Positions 8,641 to 16,376 of a DNA stretch of 64,000 nucleotides are shown in pieces (the stretch's first letter is position 1; every line of letters starts with the position of its first letter). This DNA is from DATLHO01 sp035539855. Lineage in GTDB: Bacteria; Bacteroidota; Ignavibacteria; OLB7. The translations under genes were made by a program, and so were the position numbers. The notes beneath the pieces are model-generated. The model worked only from the letters and a program-made list of their open reading frames with translations. It searched no databases and was not told the origin of the DNA. The DNA is taken from assembly GCA_035539855.1 (NCBI GenBank), contig DATLHO010000072.1, positions 1-64,000 on the forward strand, read 5' to 3'.

Positions 8641-9165
8641 ATGGGCTACGTCTCCTCCGCCCTGCTCGTGATGATCACAGGCGCCGCCCTCGGCGCCTGC
8701 GGCACTGGCGCTCGCGCCGTGATCGACCGCAACGATGCGACACTGCCGCGCGCGGTGATCGGATCGCCCGGATGGGAATACGCGCGCATCGCCTCCGGTG
8801 ACTTCGACGGCGACGGCGTCGCCGAGCGCGCCGTGCTCCTGGCGCGCGTCACACTGCGCAATGGCGAGCCGGTCTGGGAGGACTGGAACGTGTGGCAGGT
8901 GTACGTCGAGGAGTCGACCGGCGAGCGCACGTACGTCTACAGCGCTCCCGTGCAGCTCGGTCAGCTCGAGCCGACGGTGACGATCCCCGACGCCGCGGGC
9001 CGCAGCAGCATCGTCCTCGTCGAGCACACGCCGCAGAGCGTCGCGATGTACGAGGTGGTCTACGGCGGACCCGGCGATGCGCGCCTCATGGCAATCGCCG
9101 AGCGCACGGTCAATGCCGGCGCCGGCTTCGTCGCTCCCGAAGGAGTCGGGACGTCGCGGCGGTAG
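8641..9165 (+). CDS. putative lipoprotein with a DxDGDG-type repeat
   Basis: A 174-residue protein starting at the ATG after a GGAGAAAAAGAG Shine-Dalgarno-like stretch. A lipobox LGAC places the lipidated Cys at residue 20. Residues 54-60 (DFDGDGV) form a Ca-binding loop like those in FG-GAP or VCBS-type repeats, followed by beta-rich sequence. It resembles secreted 'FG-GAP-like' domain proteins, but only one such loop is present. Function is unknown, and I see no link to the export operon beyond orientation and closeness. Confidence 0.75.
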   Translation: MGYVSSALLVMITGAALGACGTGARAVIDRNDATLPRAVIGSPGWEYARIASGDFDGDGVAERAVLLARVTLRNGEPVWEDWNVWQVYVEESTGERTYVYSAPVQLGQLEPTVTIPDAAGRSSIVLVEHTPQSVAMYEVVYGGPGDARLMAIAERTVNAGAGFVAPEGVGTSRR

Positions 9166-9223
9166 TCTCCGAGACTTGCGCGGAACATGGATCGAGCAAT
9201 GACGATACCCCTGCTCGCTGAAA

Positions 9224-9250
9224 CCCCGCGACCTCTTCCTGGCCGCGGGG
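9224..9250. terminator. possible weak terminator hairpin
   Basis: Perfect 7-base arms CCCCGCG (9224-9230) and CGCGGGG (9244-9250), followed by CTTATAGT. It lies 59 bases past the lipoprotein stop. The lack of a clean T-run makes it weak. Confidence 0.45.
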
Positions 9251-9380
9251 CTTATAGTGAGTGCGTTTTCGAAATCATGACGCTAGCGAAGGCGCTCGCC
9301 GCAGGGACTAGTGCCGCCATCGAGCCAAGGCACTTGACGCTGGCAATTCTGACATACCGTTCTGGTAACGCCTCGCCGTT

Positions 9381-9404
9381 GGCGGGGCACGCGAGTGCCC
9401 CGCC
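9381..9404. repeat. REP-like perfect hairpin with GCGA loop
   Basis: Perfect 10-base arms GGCGGGGCAC and GTGCCCCGCC enclose the four-base loop GCGA. It is 55 bases upstream of the secreted protein gene at 9459. No T-run follows on either strand, so it looks more like a REP-type palindrome than a terminator. The rest of 9166-9458 contains no gene that I can support. Confidence 0.6.
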
Positions 9405-9458
9405 AGTATCGTGTGGATAATCGACTTGTCGCTTTCCCTGATGATTGGACCGACAGTC

Positions 9459-11084
9459 ATGAATTGTATTACATCACGAGCTTGTTATAGGCTGCTCGCA
9501 GTAGGGTGTGGTCTCATTACATGGGCGGCCACGGCATCCCTTACCGCACAGCCACTCGATTCTGCGGCGACCCGTGCAACCCTCACGCGATACTGGGGCG
9601 CTCAGACAGCGGATTGGCACCCTTCGTGGCCGACGTTGCTCCTGTTCAGTTCGACGCAGCACTCGATCTCCTGCGGAACGGCCAGCCTGAATGAAGCCCT
9701 GCGAGATGCGCAAGCGGCTCACTTAGACATGAATGTGCTGGTCGTTGTCGAGGCGGACCTGCCGGGCGAAGGAGTCGGACTTTCTGAGAAATACGGGAAG
9801 TCGCAGGTAATCGAAGACACCAGACGTTTTGCCGCCAATTTCTTTGCCGCAAACAGTTCAAGCCCGACCGCCGCGCTCGTCTGTCCAGACGGTACGATCT
9901 CGTTCTCCGAGACCAGACTCCAAGTTCGTCTCCTGAACTTCGATACGCTTCGCGCACGCCTTACTTATTGCTCAGCCAGTTCCGCCAGCCAGACCGACCC
10001 GGCATTGCTGTTCGCGTCCTCGGATAGAATGGACACCACGCAGCCGGGGCTTTCTACCTCGGGGGCAAGCGTACTGGTCGGTTCCGTAGGGGAGGGTTCC
10101 AAACTCCTGATTGATGCCGTGACACCCGTCATCCGTGGCGACTCGCTCTGGGTGATTGATCCGCATCGGAATCTGGTTCGACGGTTTCTCATCGAGTCAG
10201 GCGAGGAGCTTTCCGCATTAACGGTGGACACCTCGCTCCGCCGCTTCTATCATCGGCCGGGTGATTCAGAAGAGCTTTGGAGACTGTTTGCCGAAGAAGG
10301 CATCATGCCGATGATCGTGCAGATCGTTGATGCGCATGGAACCCATATTGAGGCCGTATGTCGCGTGTACGAGCAAATCGACGGCGGCTCGCGGGGAAGC
10401 ATAATGCGGAACCTGCGAGCGACTTTGGAGAACGGCAAGGTGATCCGAGTGGACTCACTGCCATACCTGTACATCAAGCCAACAGCAGCCTTGTTCGGTG
10501 ACAGTCTCTTCGTGGCGGCAGCGGCAAGCGAATCGCTCGATAGGGCGATCTACAGCGGACAGGTAGGTGACCGCGTTGATCGCGACTCAATGTGGGTGAT
10601 GCTTGCCACAAGCTCGGGTAGCGGCGTCCGTCCATTGCTTCCTGTTTCAACGATCGAGACTGTGATGCGGCGTCCATTCCGCTTCGCCGACGCCGGGCTG
10701 CTGGCCAAGTCATCAGAGAAGGGAGTGTTCTTCACGGATGGGGCCAACAACTTTGTACTGTTCGTCGAAATCGAGCGCGGGACCGTCGAGCGGGTACTAC
10801 CGGTCTGGGACGCCACCGGTCGTGACAGTCTTTCAATCCTCGGACTCGTGGGCGGCGAACGATCAGTGGCCGTATTGTTGGAGGATCAGCACGCTCAGGC
10901 GCAGCCCCAATATCTTGTCGAGGTGGTGTCCACGGATGGAACGCCGTTGGGTTCGTGTGCCGTGCCGCACGCCCCTGACTTGTTGGCCGCGCATCTGCTC
11001 AGTGTTGATCCCGAGAGTGTTACGATGCTCCTCAAGAGACGTGAAGCGCGATGGCAGGTCTGGAGGATGCCGTTGAAACAATAG
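9459..11084 (+). CDS. secreted hypothetical protein, possible beta-propeller
   Basis: A 541-residue protein. I chose the ATG at 9459 because it opens a signal peptide (MNCITSRACYRLLAVGCGLITWAATASLTAQ), while the 16 residues upstream in frame do not belong to it. Residues about 30-170 contain a segment with two Cys and a thioredoxin-fold-like rhythm. The rest alternates short strands such as GDSLWVIDPHRNLVRRFLIESGEEL, like '6-bladed beta-propeller' proteins common in Bacteroidetes relatives. Both readings are visual only. Base composition is visibly less GC-rich than in the flanking operons, suggesting an accessory region. No sorting domain is seen. Confidence 0.7.
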   Translation: MNCITSRACYRLLAVGCGLITWAATASLTAQPLDSAATRATLTRYWGAQTADWHPSWPTLLLFSSTQHSISCGTASLNEALRDAQAAHLDMNVLVVVEADLPGEGVGLSEKYGKSQVIEDTRRFAANFFAANSSSPTAALVCPDGTISFSETRLQVRLLNFDTLRARLTYCSASSASQTDPALLFASSDRMDTTQPGLSTSGASVLVGSVGEGSKLLIDAVTPVIRGDSLWVIDPHRNLVRRFLIESGEELSALTVDTSLRRFYHRPGDSEELWRLFAEEGIMPMIVQIVDAHGTHIEAVCRVYEQIDGGSRGSIMRNLRATLENGKVIRVDSLPYLYIKPTAALFGDSLFVAAAASESLDRAIYSGQVGDRVDRDSMWVMLATSSGSGVRPLLPVSTIETVMRRPFRFADAGLLAKSSEKGVFFTDGANNFVLFVEIERGTVERVLPVWDATGRDSLSILGLVGGERSVAVLLEDQHAQAQPQYLVEVVSTDGTPLGSCAVPHAPDLLAAHLLSVDPESVTMLLKRREARWQVWRMPLKQ

Positions 11085-11210
11085 AGCGTCGCGCTTCGGA
11101 CGCGGTGACATAACCATTGTCTCACTGGTGGAAGGTATCCGCCCCAGCAACCCCGTCTGTATGAGAGCGTCCTGACGCTGTAGCTTTCCTTTACCATTAC
11201 GGAGGATTGC

Positions 11211-11528
11211 TTGAGCAAGGAAGAGCAGATGCGCGCGCTGTTTGACGAGTGGCGCGCCAGCGGCAAGCCGCGCACGACGTTCGCGCGAGAGCGCCAGGTG
11301 CCGATCAACACGTTTCACTACTGGTGCCAGCGCTTCGAGGGGAAGCGCTACCGCGCACGCAGCGGCGAGGCCGAGAAGCCAGCGACCCCGTCGTTCGTCC
11401 CGGTCGACGCTGCGCCAGCGCCACCATCAGCATTGCAGCCCCCAGCGGCCGGACAGCCCCGCATGCGTTTCGAGCTCGCCGACGGCACCGTCGTCATCCT
11501 CCGTTGCTTGTCAGTCCAGACTGCGTAG
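11211..11528 (+). CDS. IS66-family accessory protein TnpA (orphan)
   Basis: A 105-residue protein starting at TTG 11211, with a GGAGG ribosome-binding site seven bases upstream. The N-terminus (EEQMRALFDEWRASGKPRTTFARERQVPINTFHYWCQRF) is the helix-turn-helix domain typical of IS66 TnpA. A Pro/Ala linker and a short C-terminal strand motif (RMRFELADGTVVILR) follow. IS66 elements normally carry tnpB and tnpC immediately downstream, and neither is present here. I see no IS ends, so this is a remnant of an insertion or a solo tnpA. Confidence 0.8.
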   Translation: MSKEEQMRALFDEWRASGKPRTTFARERQVPINTFHYWCQRFEGKRYRARSGEAEKPATPSFVPVDAAPAPPSALQPPAAGQPRMRFELADGTVVILRCLSVQTA

Positions 11529-11597
11529 CATCGAAACCGTTGCTGTTAGAGTTTCCTGAATCAGGCATGCGTGTTTGCTGCCAGTGGCGGTATCGCA

Positions 11598-12137
11598 TTA
11601 TTTCGGATCGCCTAGGATCGCCGAATATGATAGCTCACCTTCGTTAAATAAGAGTCGAATCCAGTAATCACGAGTGAGCCACCTGGCCCCTGTGGCTGGG
11701 GGCATATCGGCGACACTCGGTTCTCCGTACGTCTTGGCCAATCGAATTTTGATCGCTTCGAACTTGCCCCGCGTAACATCTGGCGACCAAAACGGGAAGT
11801 CGCGCCAAGATTGAGATGGCCAATGGTAATGGCGCATATCAGCGCGCTTCCAGGTTATAGCTGCCAGCACGTCAGTTGAGTCGAAGTAAAGAGCCAGGAA
11901 TCCATCCAGATCCATGAACAACGCAGGTGCGAGACGGAGGACGGTAGAAGAATCAGTCACGACTGTGTCGATGACAGCGTGGTGGGTTCCCAGTGACACG
12001 CTCACTGTGGCGATATCGGCACCGAGACGGAGATCTTCGACTCGGATTCCCGTCGAACCGTGAGATTGGGCTGCGGCGCTCAGGGTAGCGAAGAGAATAG
12101 AGACCAATTGTATGGCGAAGAGAACTAAATGCCTCAT
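11598..12137 (-). CDS. secreted hypothetical protein
   Basis: A 179-residue protein with a clean N-terminal signal peptide (MRHLVLFAIQLVSILFATLSAAAQ, predicted cut after the SAAA-Q region). The mature part is a mixed alpha/beta domain with several Trp residues (ITWKRADMRHYHWPSQSWRDFPFW), and no family is recognised. The secreted protein at 28293-29084 has a comparable general pattern (signal, 'RVEDLRLGADI' versus 'FHGLTLGMDQ', many strands), so the two may be remote relatives. Its GC content is lower than the core operons. It is antisense to, and downstream of, the IS66 remnant. Confidence 0.7.
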   Translation of the reverse strand: MRHLVLFAIQLVSILFATLSAAAQSHGSTGIRVEDLRLGADIATVSVSLGTHHAVIDTVVTDSSTVLRLAPALFMDLDGFLALYFDSTDVLAAITWKRADMRHYHWPSQSWRDFPFWSPDVTRGKFEAIKIRLAKTYGEPSVADMPPATGARWLTRDYWIRLLFNEGELSYSAILGDPK

Positions 12138-12200
12138 CGATGTACTCTAAACTTGGGCGTTGCCACGAGCGAGTTCGTGAGTACGACCATGTGTGCGAAT

Positions 12201-12485
12201 CTATGCTTGCTGTCGGTCGACGCAGGCTGAGCTTTCTGTTGTAGCAACAACAATCCACGCAGGCGGCACCGCCATGTCGGAGGCGAAAGTAGCCAGTCGC
12301 TCGTCCACCGGCAAGGTTCGTCTCCAGATAGAAGACGCTGGCGCGCGGCGGACCGATTCGACGAGGAACGACACGTATCCCGGGAGCTTCTCGAGCGCCC
12401 TAACGTGCGGACTCGGCGTGCCGAGCTCGTAGCGGGCGTCGAATCTCCAGGGGCGTGCGACGCGCTCGATGAGTTCGAGGAACAT
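12201..12485 (-). CDS. hypothetical protein, possibly a fragment
   Basis: A 94-residue frame with plausible protein composition (MFLELIERVARPWRFDARYELGTPSPHVRALEKL...). The frame stays open for at least 30 codons upstream of this Met (reading ...GLHHVNFTAEAAP), so the real start may be earlier or this may be the remains of a longer gene. I recognise no family. It lies in the accessory stretch next to an IS66 remnant, where truncated genes are expected. It is read in the same direction as the secreted gene at 11598. Confidence 0.4.
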   Translation of the reverse strand: MFLELIERVARPWRFDARYELGTPSPHVRALEKLPGYVSFLVESVRRAPASSIWRRTLPVDERLATFASDMAVPPAWIVVATTESSACVDRQQA

Positions 12486-12531
12486 CGGTGCGGCCTCGGC
12501 CGTGAAGTTGACATGGTGCAGGCCTATAACG

Positions 12532-12562
12532 CAGCGAGTGCGGGAGAAATCCGCACTCGCTG
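12532..12562. terminator. terminator-like hairpin
   Basis: Perfect 12-base arms CAGCGAGTGCGG (12532-12543) and CCGCACTCGCTG (12551-12562), with a 7-base loop and a T-rich stretch (TTCTGGTTCTCTC) on the plus-strand side. It lies between the end of the protease gene (12747, minus strand) and the fragmentary frame at 12485. A second small hairpin (AAGCGTT-GCGA-AACGCTT) is at 12644-12661. I see no gene in 12486-12746. Confidence 0.6.
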
Positions 12563-12746
12563 TTCTGGTTCTCTCATGTGCTTCACGCTCTCGGCCGAAG
12601 CAGGCTTCGAGCCGCTCGTTCTTCGTGACCTGCCGGCACGCCGAAGCGTTGCGAAACGCTTAACGCGAACATCGATCCATCGGCGTTCAGGGCGGCGTCG
12701 CGTCGGCTCGCTTGCTTCGTCGGGCGTGGGACCACACGTCGTCGCG

Positions 12747-14444
12747 TCAGTACTTCAGTGTCGCCAGCGCCGAGCAGTTCGAGGTGCCGCCCTGCTTGCA
12801 GACGCGATACGTGATCGAGCCGGAGCCGCTGATCGAGACGACGTCGCGGAAGTGTCCGTCGTTGGCCGTCGTCTTGAACTTCACGCCGTTGCGATAGAGA
12901 TCGACGTACGTGCCGGGCGCGTTCGTCCATCGGATGTCGGTCGTCAGCGAGCTCGACGTGCGCGACGCGCTCAGCGAGATCGTGATCGTCGGAGACGTCG
13001 GCGCCGTGATCGTGAGCGTGCCGCTCGAGGAGCCGCTGGCGCCGTCGTCGTCGGTGGCCTTGAGCGTGACCGTGTAGGTGCCCGCCGCCGGGAAGCTGTA
13101 CGACGGGTTCTTCGCCGTCGACGTGGCGCCCGTTCCGAACGACCACAGCCACGCGACGACCTGTCCGTCGGCGTCGGTGCTGCGATCGGTGAACGTACAC
13201 GCCAGGCCCGAGCAGCTCACGGTGAACGACGCCGCCGGCGCGACGTTCGCAGGCGTAGGAGCCGGAGCCGGCTCAGGCGACGGTGCGACCGCTCCATGAA
13301 CCGCCTCGAGCGCATACAGCAGGTGGTTGCTCGTGCTCTGCGCATTCGTCACCACGCCCTTCGTCGCGTAGGCGCGGATGGAGTCGTGGACCGCGTGCGC
13401 CGGCAACGAGGGATAATGCTGCAGCAGCAGCGCCGCGGCGCCGGCGACGTGCGGCGCGGCCGTCGACGTTCCGCTCATGAGCACCAGGTCGGTGCTCGAG
13501 CGCGCGTATGGTCCGGGCACCGACACGCCCGGTGCGAACAGGTCGACGCACGAGCCCCAGCTCGAGAAGTCCGCGCGGCGGTCGGCGTTGTCGCTGGCGC
13601 CCACGGTCAGCGCCGACGGGACGCGCGCCGGTGATCCGGTGCACGCGTCGACGCCCTCGTTGCCCGCCGCGGCGACGACCAGCGTGCCGCTGGAGGTCAG
13701 TCGCACGACAGCATCGTCGAGCGCCTGCACGACCGGTCCGCCCAGCGACATGTTGACGACCGCGGGCGTACGCCGGTTCGCGGCGATCCAGTCGAGGCCC
13801 GCGATGACGCCGCTGGTCAGGCCCGAGCCGTTGCAGTCGAGCACGCGAACCGAGACGAGCGACGCCTCGTTGGCGACGCCGTAGGTGCGGCCGGCGGCCA
13901 TGCCCGCGACGTGCGTTCCGTGTCCCTGGCAGTCGTTGCCGTCACCACTGAACGCGTCGTATCCCGCGACGGCGCGTCCTCCGAACTCCGTGTGATCGTA
14001 GCGAATCCCCGTGTCCACGATGTACACCGTCACGCCGCGACCGGTGTAGCGCCGCGTGTAGAGATTGTCCAGCGGCAGTGCGCGCTGGTCGATGCGATCG
14101 AGTCCCCAGCTCTGCGTCGCACTCTGCAGCGCGCTCATGATCGCATCGGGCTCGACGCGCACGACGCGCGGATCGTTGCGCAGCTTTCCGATCGCGAGCT
14201 CGTTGACCGCGCCGCCAAATCCCCTGAACACCGTCCGATAAACATGGTCGGGTCGCACGCCGTGCTCCGTCGCCACCGCGGCCGGGTCGACGCCTTCGCG
14301 CAGCGTCACGATGAACCGTCCCGGAGCGTGCGTTGCCGGGCCCGTCCTTCGAGGTCCGATCGCCGTCGCGGGCCGCTGCGCCTCGACGATCTCCGGCAGG
14401 AGCATCGCCGCGGCGGCCGCCATCATCATCAGGAATCTCCTCAT
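12747..14444 (-). CDS. secreted subtilisin-family (S8) serine protease with PKD domain
   Basis: A 565-residue extracellular protease of the proteinase K-like S8 group. The start at 14444 is fixed by a GGAGG site about eight bases upstream and opens a signal peptide (MRRFLMMMAAAAAMLLPEIVEA). An inhibitor I9-type propeptide follows (about residues 42-100, GRFIVTLREG...). The catalytic domain has Asp144 (VDTG), His175 (GHGTHVAG) and Ser327 (SGTSTAAPHVAG), with oxyanion Asn262 (AAGNEG). A Pro/Ala linker leads to a PKD domain (about residues 415-490) and a C-terminal fibronectin-like module with paired Cys. Unlike three other exported proteins in the window it shows no clear T9SS sorting domain. 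It is divergent from the hydrogenase operon. Confidence 0.95.
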   Translation of the reverse strand: MRRFLMMMAAAAAMLLPEIVEAQRPATAIGPRRTGPATHAPGRFIVTLREGVDPAAVATEHGVRPDHVYRTVFRGFGGAVNELAIGKLRNDPRVVRVEPDAIMSALQSATQSWGLDRIDQRALPLDNLYTRRYTGRGVTVYIVDTGIRYDHTEFGGRAVAGYDAFSGDGNDCQGHGTHVAGMAAGRTYGVANEASLVSVRVLDCNGSGLTSGVIAGLDWIAANRRTPAVVNMSLGGPVVQALDDAVVRLTSSGTLVVAAAGNEGVDACTGSPARVPSALTVGASDNADRRADFSSWGSCVDLFAPGVSVPGPYARSSTDLVLMSGTSTAAPHVAGAAALLLQHYPSLPAHAVHDSIRAYATKGVVTNAQSTSNHLLYALEAVHGAVAPSPEPAPAPTPANVAPAASFTVSCSGLACTFTDRSTDADGQVVAWLWSFGTGATSTAKNPSYSFPAAGTYTVTLKATDDDGASGSSSGTLTITAPTSPTITISLSASRTSSSLTTDIRWTNAPGTYVDLYRNGVKFKTTANDGHFRDVVSISGSGSITYRVCKQGGTSNCSALATLKY

Positions 14445-14518
14445 CACCCTATCCTCCGCTTTGCAACACTTCAGCACGGTGCTGTAGCAATCGGTACACC
14501 ACTCCGCGCCCCATCGAA

Positions 14519-14538
14519 AAACTGATCCGGATCAGTTT
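14519..14538. promoter_or_regulatory. perfect 20-bp palindrome, FNR/CRP-like operator
   Basis: AAACTGATCCGGATCAGTTT is perfectly self-complementary and contains TGAT-N4-ATCA, the core of FNR/DNR/FixK-type sites (TTGAT-N4-ATCAA). It lies 69 bases before the hydB start and 74 bases before the protease start, in the 163-base divergent promoter region. I infer redox- or oxygen-responsive control of the hydrogenase operon, the protease, or both. The regulator itself is not identified in this window. Confidence 0.65.
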
Positions 14539-14607
14539 CTGCCCCTCGCGGCGCCGATAGGTTCGTTCTGCAAGCGAAACGATGCCTTTTGGCGGAGCTG
14601 GACCGTA

Positions 14608-15825
14608 ATGTCCCCATCGGAAGAGTTTGTGGCGGAAGCGCCGGTGACGTCCCTCGAGCAGGGAATCGTCGACGGCATCACCGGGAACGGCGGCCATCGC
14701 GGCCGGACGGTTCTCGAGCGAGAGGATCTCGACCTGTTGTTCGCGGCGCTCGCGGCGCGCGGCTTCACGATCATCGGACCGACGGTGCGCGACGACGCGA
14801 TCGTCTACGACGAGATCACAACGTCGGCGGAGCTGCCCATCGGGTGGACTGACGAACAGTCCCGCGGTGGCTACCGGCTGCGCCGGCGCGACGACGAGGC
14901 GCTCTTCGGCTATGCCGTCGGAGCGCACACATGGAAACGCTACCTGCACCCGCCGAGGCTGATGCTCTGGCGCGCGCGGCGCAACGTCACCGGACTCGAC
15001 ATCGTCGAGCAGGGCCAGGAGCACCGTCCGCTGGCGCTCATCGGCGTGCGACCCTGCGAGCTGCGCGCGATCGAGATCCAGGACCGGGTGTTTCTCGGCG
15101 GACCCTACGTCGACCCGCACTACGGCGAGCGTCGCCGCGACGTGCTCGTCGTCGCGGTCAACTGCACCGAGCCCGGCGGCACCTGCTTCTGCGCGTCGAT
15201 GGACGCCGGTCCGACCGCACGCGAGGGCTTCGACATCGCGCTGACGGAGGTCATCGGCAAGCGACGGCACTTCTTCGCCGTCGAGGCGGGCTCGGAGAGG
15301 GGAGAGGAGATCTGCGCGGAGCTCAGCGCGCGGCTGGTGCTCACGGCGATGTCGCCGGCGGAGAATGAGAAGGTCGACGCGCGCGCGGCGCGTGCCGGCA
15401 GGGGGATGTCGCGAACGGTCGACACGACGGACGTCTCGGATCTGCTCGCGCGCAACGCGGAGAACCCGCGGTGGGCGCATGCGGCCGAGCGCTGCCTGAC
15501 GTGCGGCAACTGCACGATGGTCTGTCCGACCTGCTTCTGCACGACGGTGGAGGATCTGACCGATCTCGCCGGCGACAACGCGGAGCGTTGGCGTCGATGG
15601 GACTCGTGTTTCACCGTCGACTACTCATACATCCATGGCGGCAGCGTCCGTACCTCGGCGCGGGCACGCTACCGGCACTGGATCACCCACAAGTTCGGCA
15701 CCTGGCTCGATCAGTTCGGCACTTCCGGTTGCACCGGATGCGGACGCTGCATCACCTGGTGTCCGGCCGGCATCGACATCACCGAGGAGCTGCACGCGGT
15801 GCGGCAGACCGACGTCGGCGGCTGA
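14608..15825 (+). CDS. hydB: group 3b [NiFe]-hydrogenase beta subunit, 4Fe-4S dicluster protein
   Basis: A 405-residue iron-sulfur subunit related to sulfhydrogenase HydB and anaerobic sulfite reductase AsrA. It would relay electrons between the hydrogenase small subunit and the flavin subunit. The C-terminus carries two ferredoxin-type motifs: Cys296/299/302/306 (CLTCGNCTMVC, followed by further Cys in PTCFC) and Cys375/378/381/385 (CTGCGRCITWCP). An upstream 'GVRPCELRAI...' segment is typical of this family. It is the first gene of the operon, downstream of an FNR-like palindrome. Its last 69 bases (15757-15825) belong to the left arm of the large inverted repeat, and the mirrored stump sits at the right edge of the window. 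Confidence 0.93.
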   Translation: MSPSEEFVAEAPVTSLEQGIVDGITGNGGHRGRTVLEREDLDLLFAALAARGFTIIGPTVRDDAIVYDEITTSAELPIGWTDEQSRGGYRLRRRDDEALFGYAVGAHTWKRYLHPPRLMLWRARRNVTGLDIVEQGQEHRPLALIGVRPCELRAIEIQDRVFLGGPYVDPHYGERRRDVLVVAVNCTEPGGTCFCASMDAGPTAREGFDIALTEVIGKRRHFFAVEAGSERGEEICAELSARLVLTAMSPAENEKVDARAARAGRGMSRTVDTTDVSDLLARNAENPRWAHAAERCLTCGNCTMVCPTCFCTTVEDLTDLAGDNAERWRRWDSCFTVDYSYIHGGSVRTSARARYRHWITHKFGTWLDQFGTSGCTGCGRCITWCPAGIDITEELHAVRQTDVGG

Positions 15826-15914
15826 AGCCGGACCGCGCGGCTGCGATCAACCCGATCTCTTCTACCAGGCGCCGGAGCGCAGCGATCCGGCCGCCCCTGT
15901 CGTGAAGGAGACCC

Positions 15915-16376
15915 ATGGACAATCTCGTAGGAATCCTCGAGGAGCATCCGTTCTTCAACGGACTCGACCGCAGCTACATCGACATGATCGCCGGCTGCGC
16001 GACCAACGCGCGCTTCGACGCCGGCAGCTTCATCTTCCGCGAGCGCGAGGACGCCGACAACGTCTACCTGCTGCGCCAGGGGAAGGTCGCCCTCGAAGTC
16101 TTCGCGCCCAACCGCGGCGCGATCGAGATCCAGACGCTCGACGAGGGAGAGATCCTCGGATGGTCCTGGCTCATCCCGCCGTACCAGTGGCGCTTCGACG
16201 CGCGCGCCGTCGAGCTGACGCGCGCGATCGTCGTCGACGGCAGATGCCTGCGCGGCAAGTGCGAGGTCAATCACGACCTCGGCTACGAGCTGCTCAAGCG
16301 CTTCTCGATCATGGTCGGCCAGCGTCTCGACGCGACCCGACTCCAACTCATCGACATCTATGGAGTCCCTGCTTGA
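15915..16376 (+). CDS. stand-alone cyclic nucleotide-binding domain protein
   Basis: A 153-residue single-domain protein of the CRP-type cyclic nucleotide-binding fold. It opens LEEHPFFNGLDRSYIDMIAGCA, then FDAGSFIFREREDADNVYLLRQGKVAL and LDEGEILGWSWLIPPYQWRFDARA, the expected beta-roll with the phosphate-binding region. No helix-turn-helix or other output domain follows, so it is unlikely to bind DNA. A GAAGGAG site precedes the start. It sits between hydB and hydG and overlaps hydG by 17 bases. I infer a ligand-sensing accessory or regulatory subunit of the hydrogenase. Whether it still binds cAMP/cGMP is uncertain, because the canonical Arg of the phosphate-binding cassette is not obvious. 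Confidence 0.88.
   Translation: MDNLVGILEEHPFFNGLDRSYIDMIAGCATNARFDAGSFIFREREDADNVYLLRQGKVALEVFAPNRGAIEIQTLDEGEILGWSWLIPPYQWRFDARAVELTRAIVVDGRCLRGKCEVNHDLGYELLKRFSIMVGQRLDATRLQLIDIYGVPA

Noticed and set aside
9187..9420. 77-codon plus-strand frame between the lipoprotein and secreted genes
   Set aside because: It spans two strong hairpins and has an unremarkable, low-support translation. A faint Clp-N-like helix pattern is not enough to call a gene.
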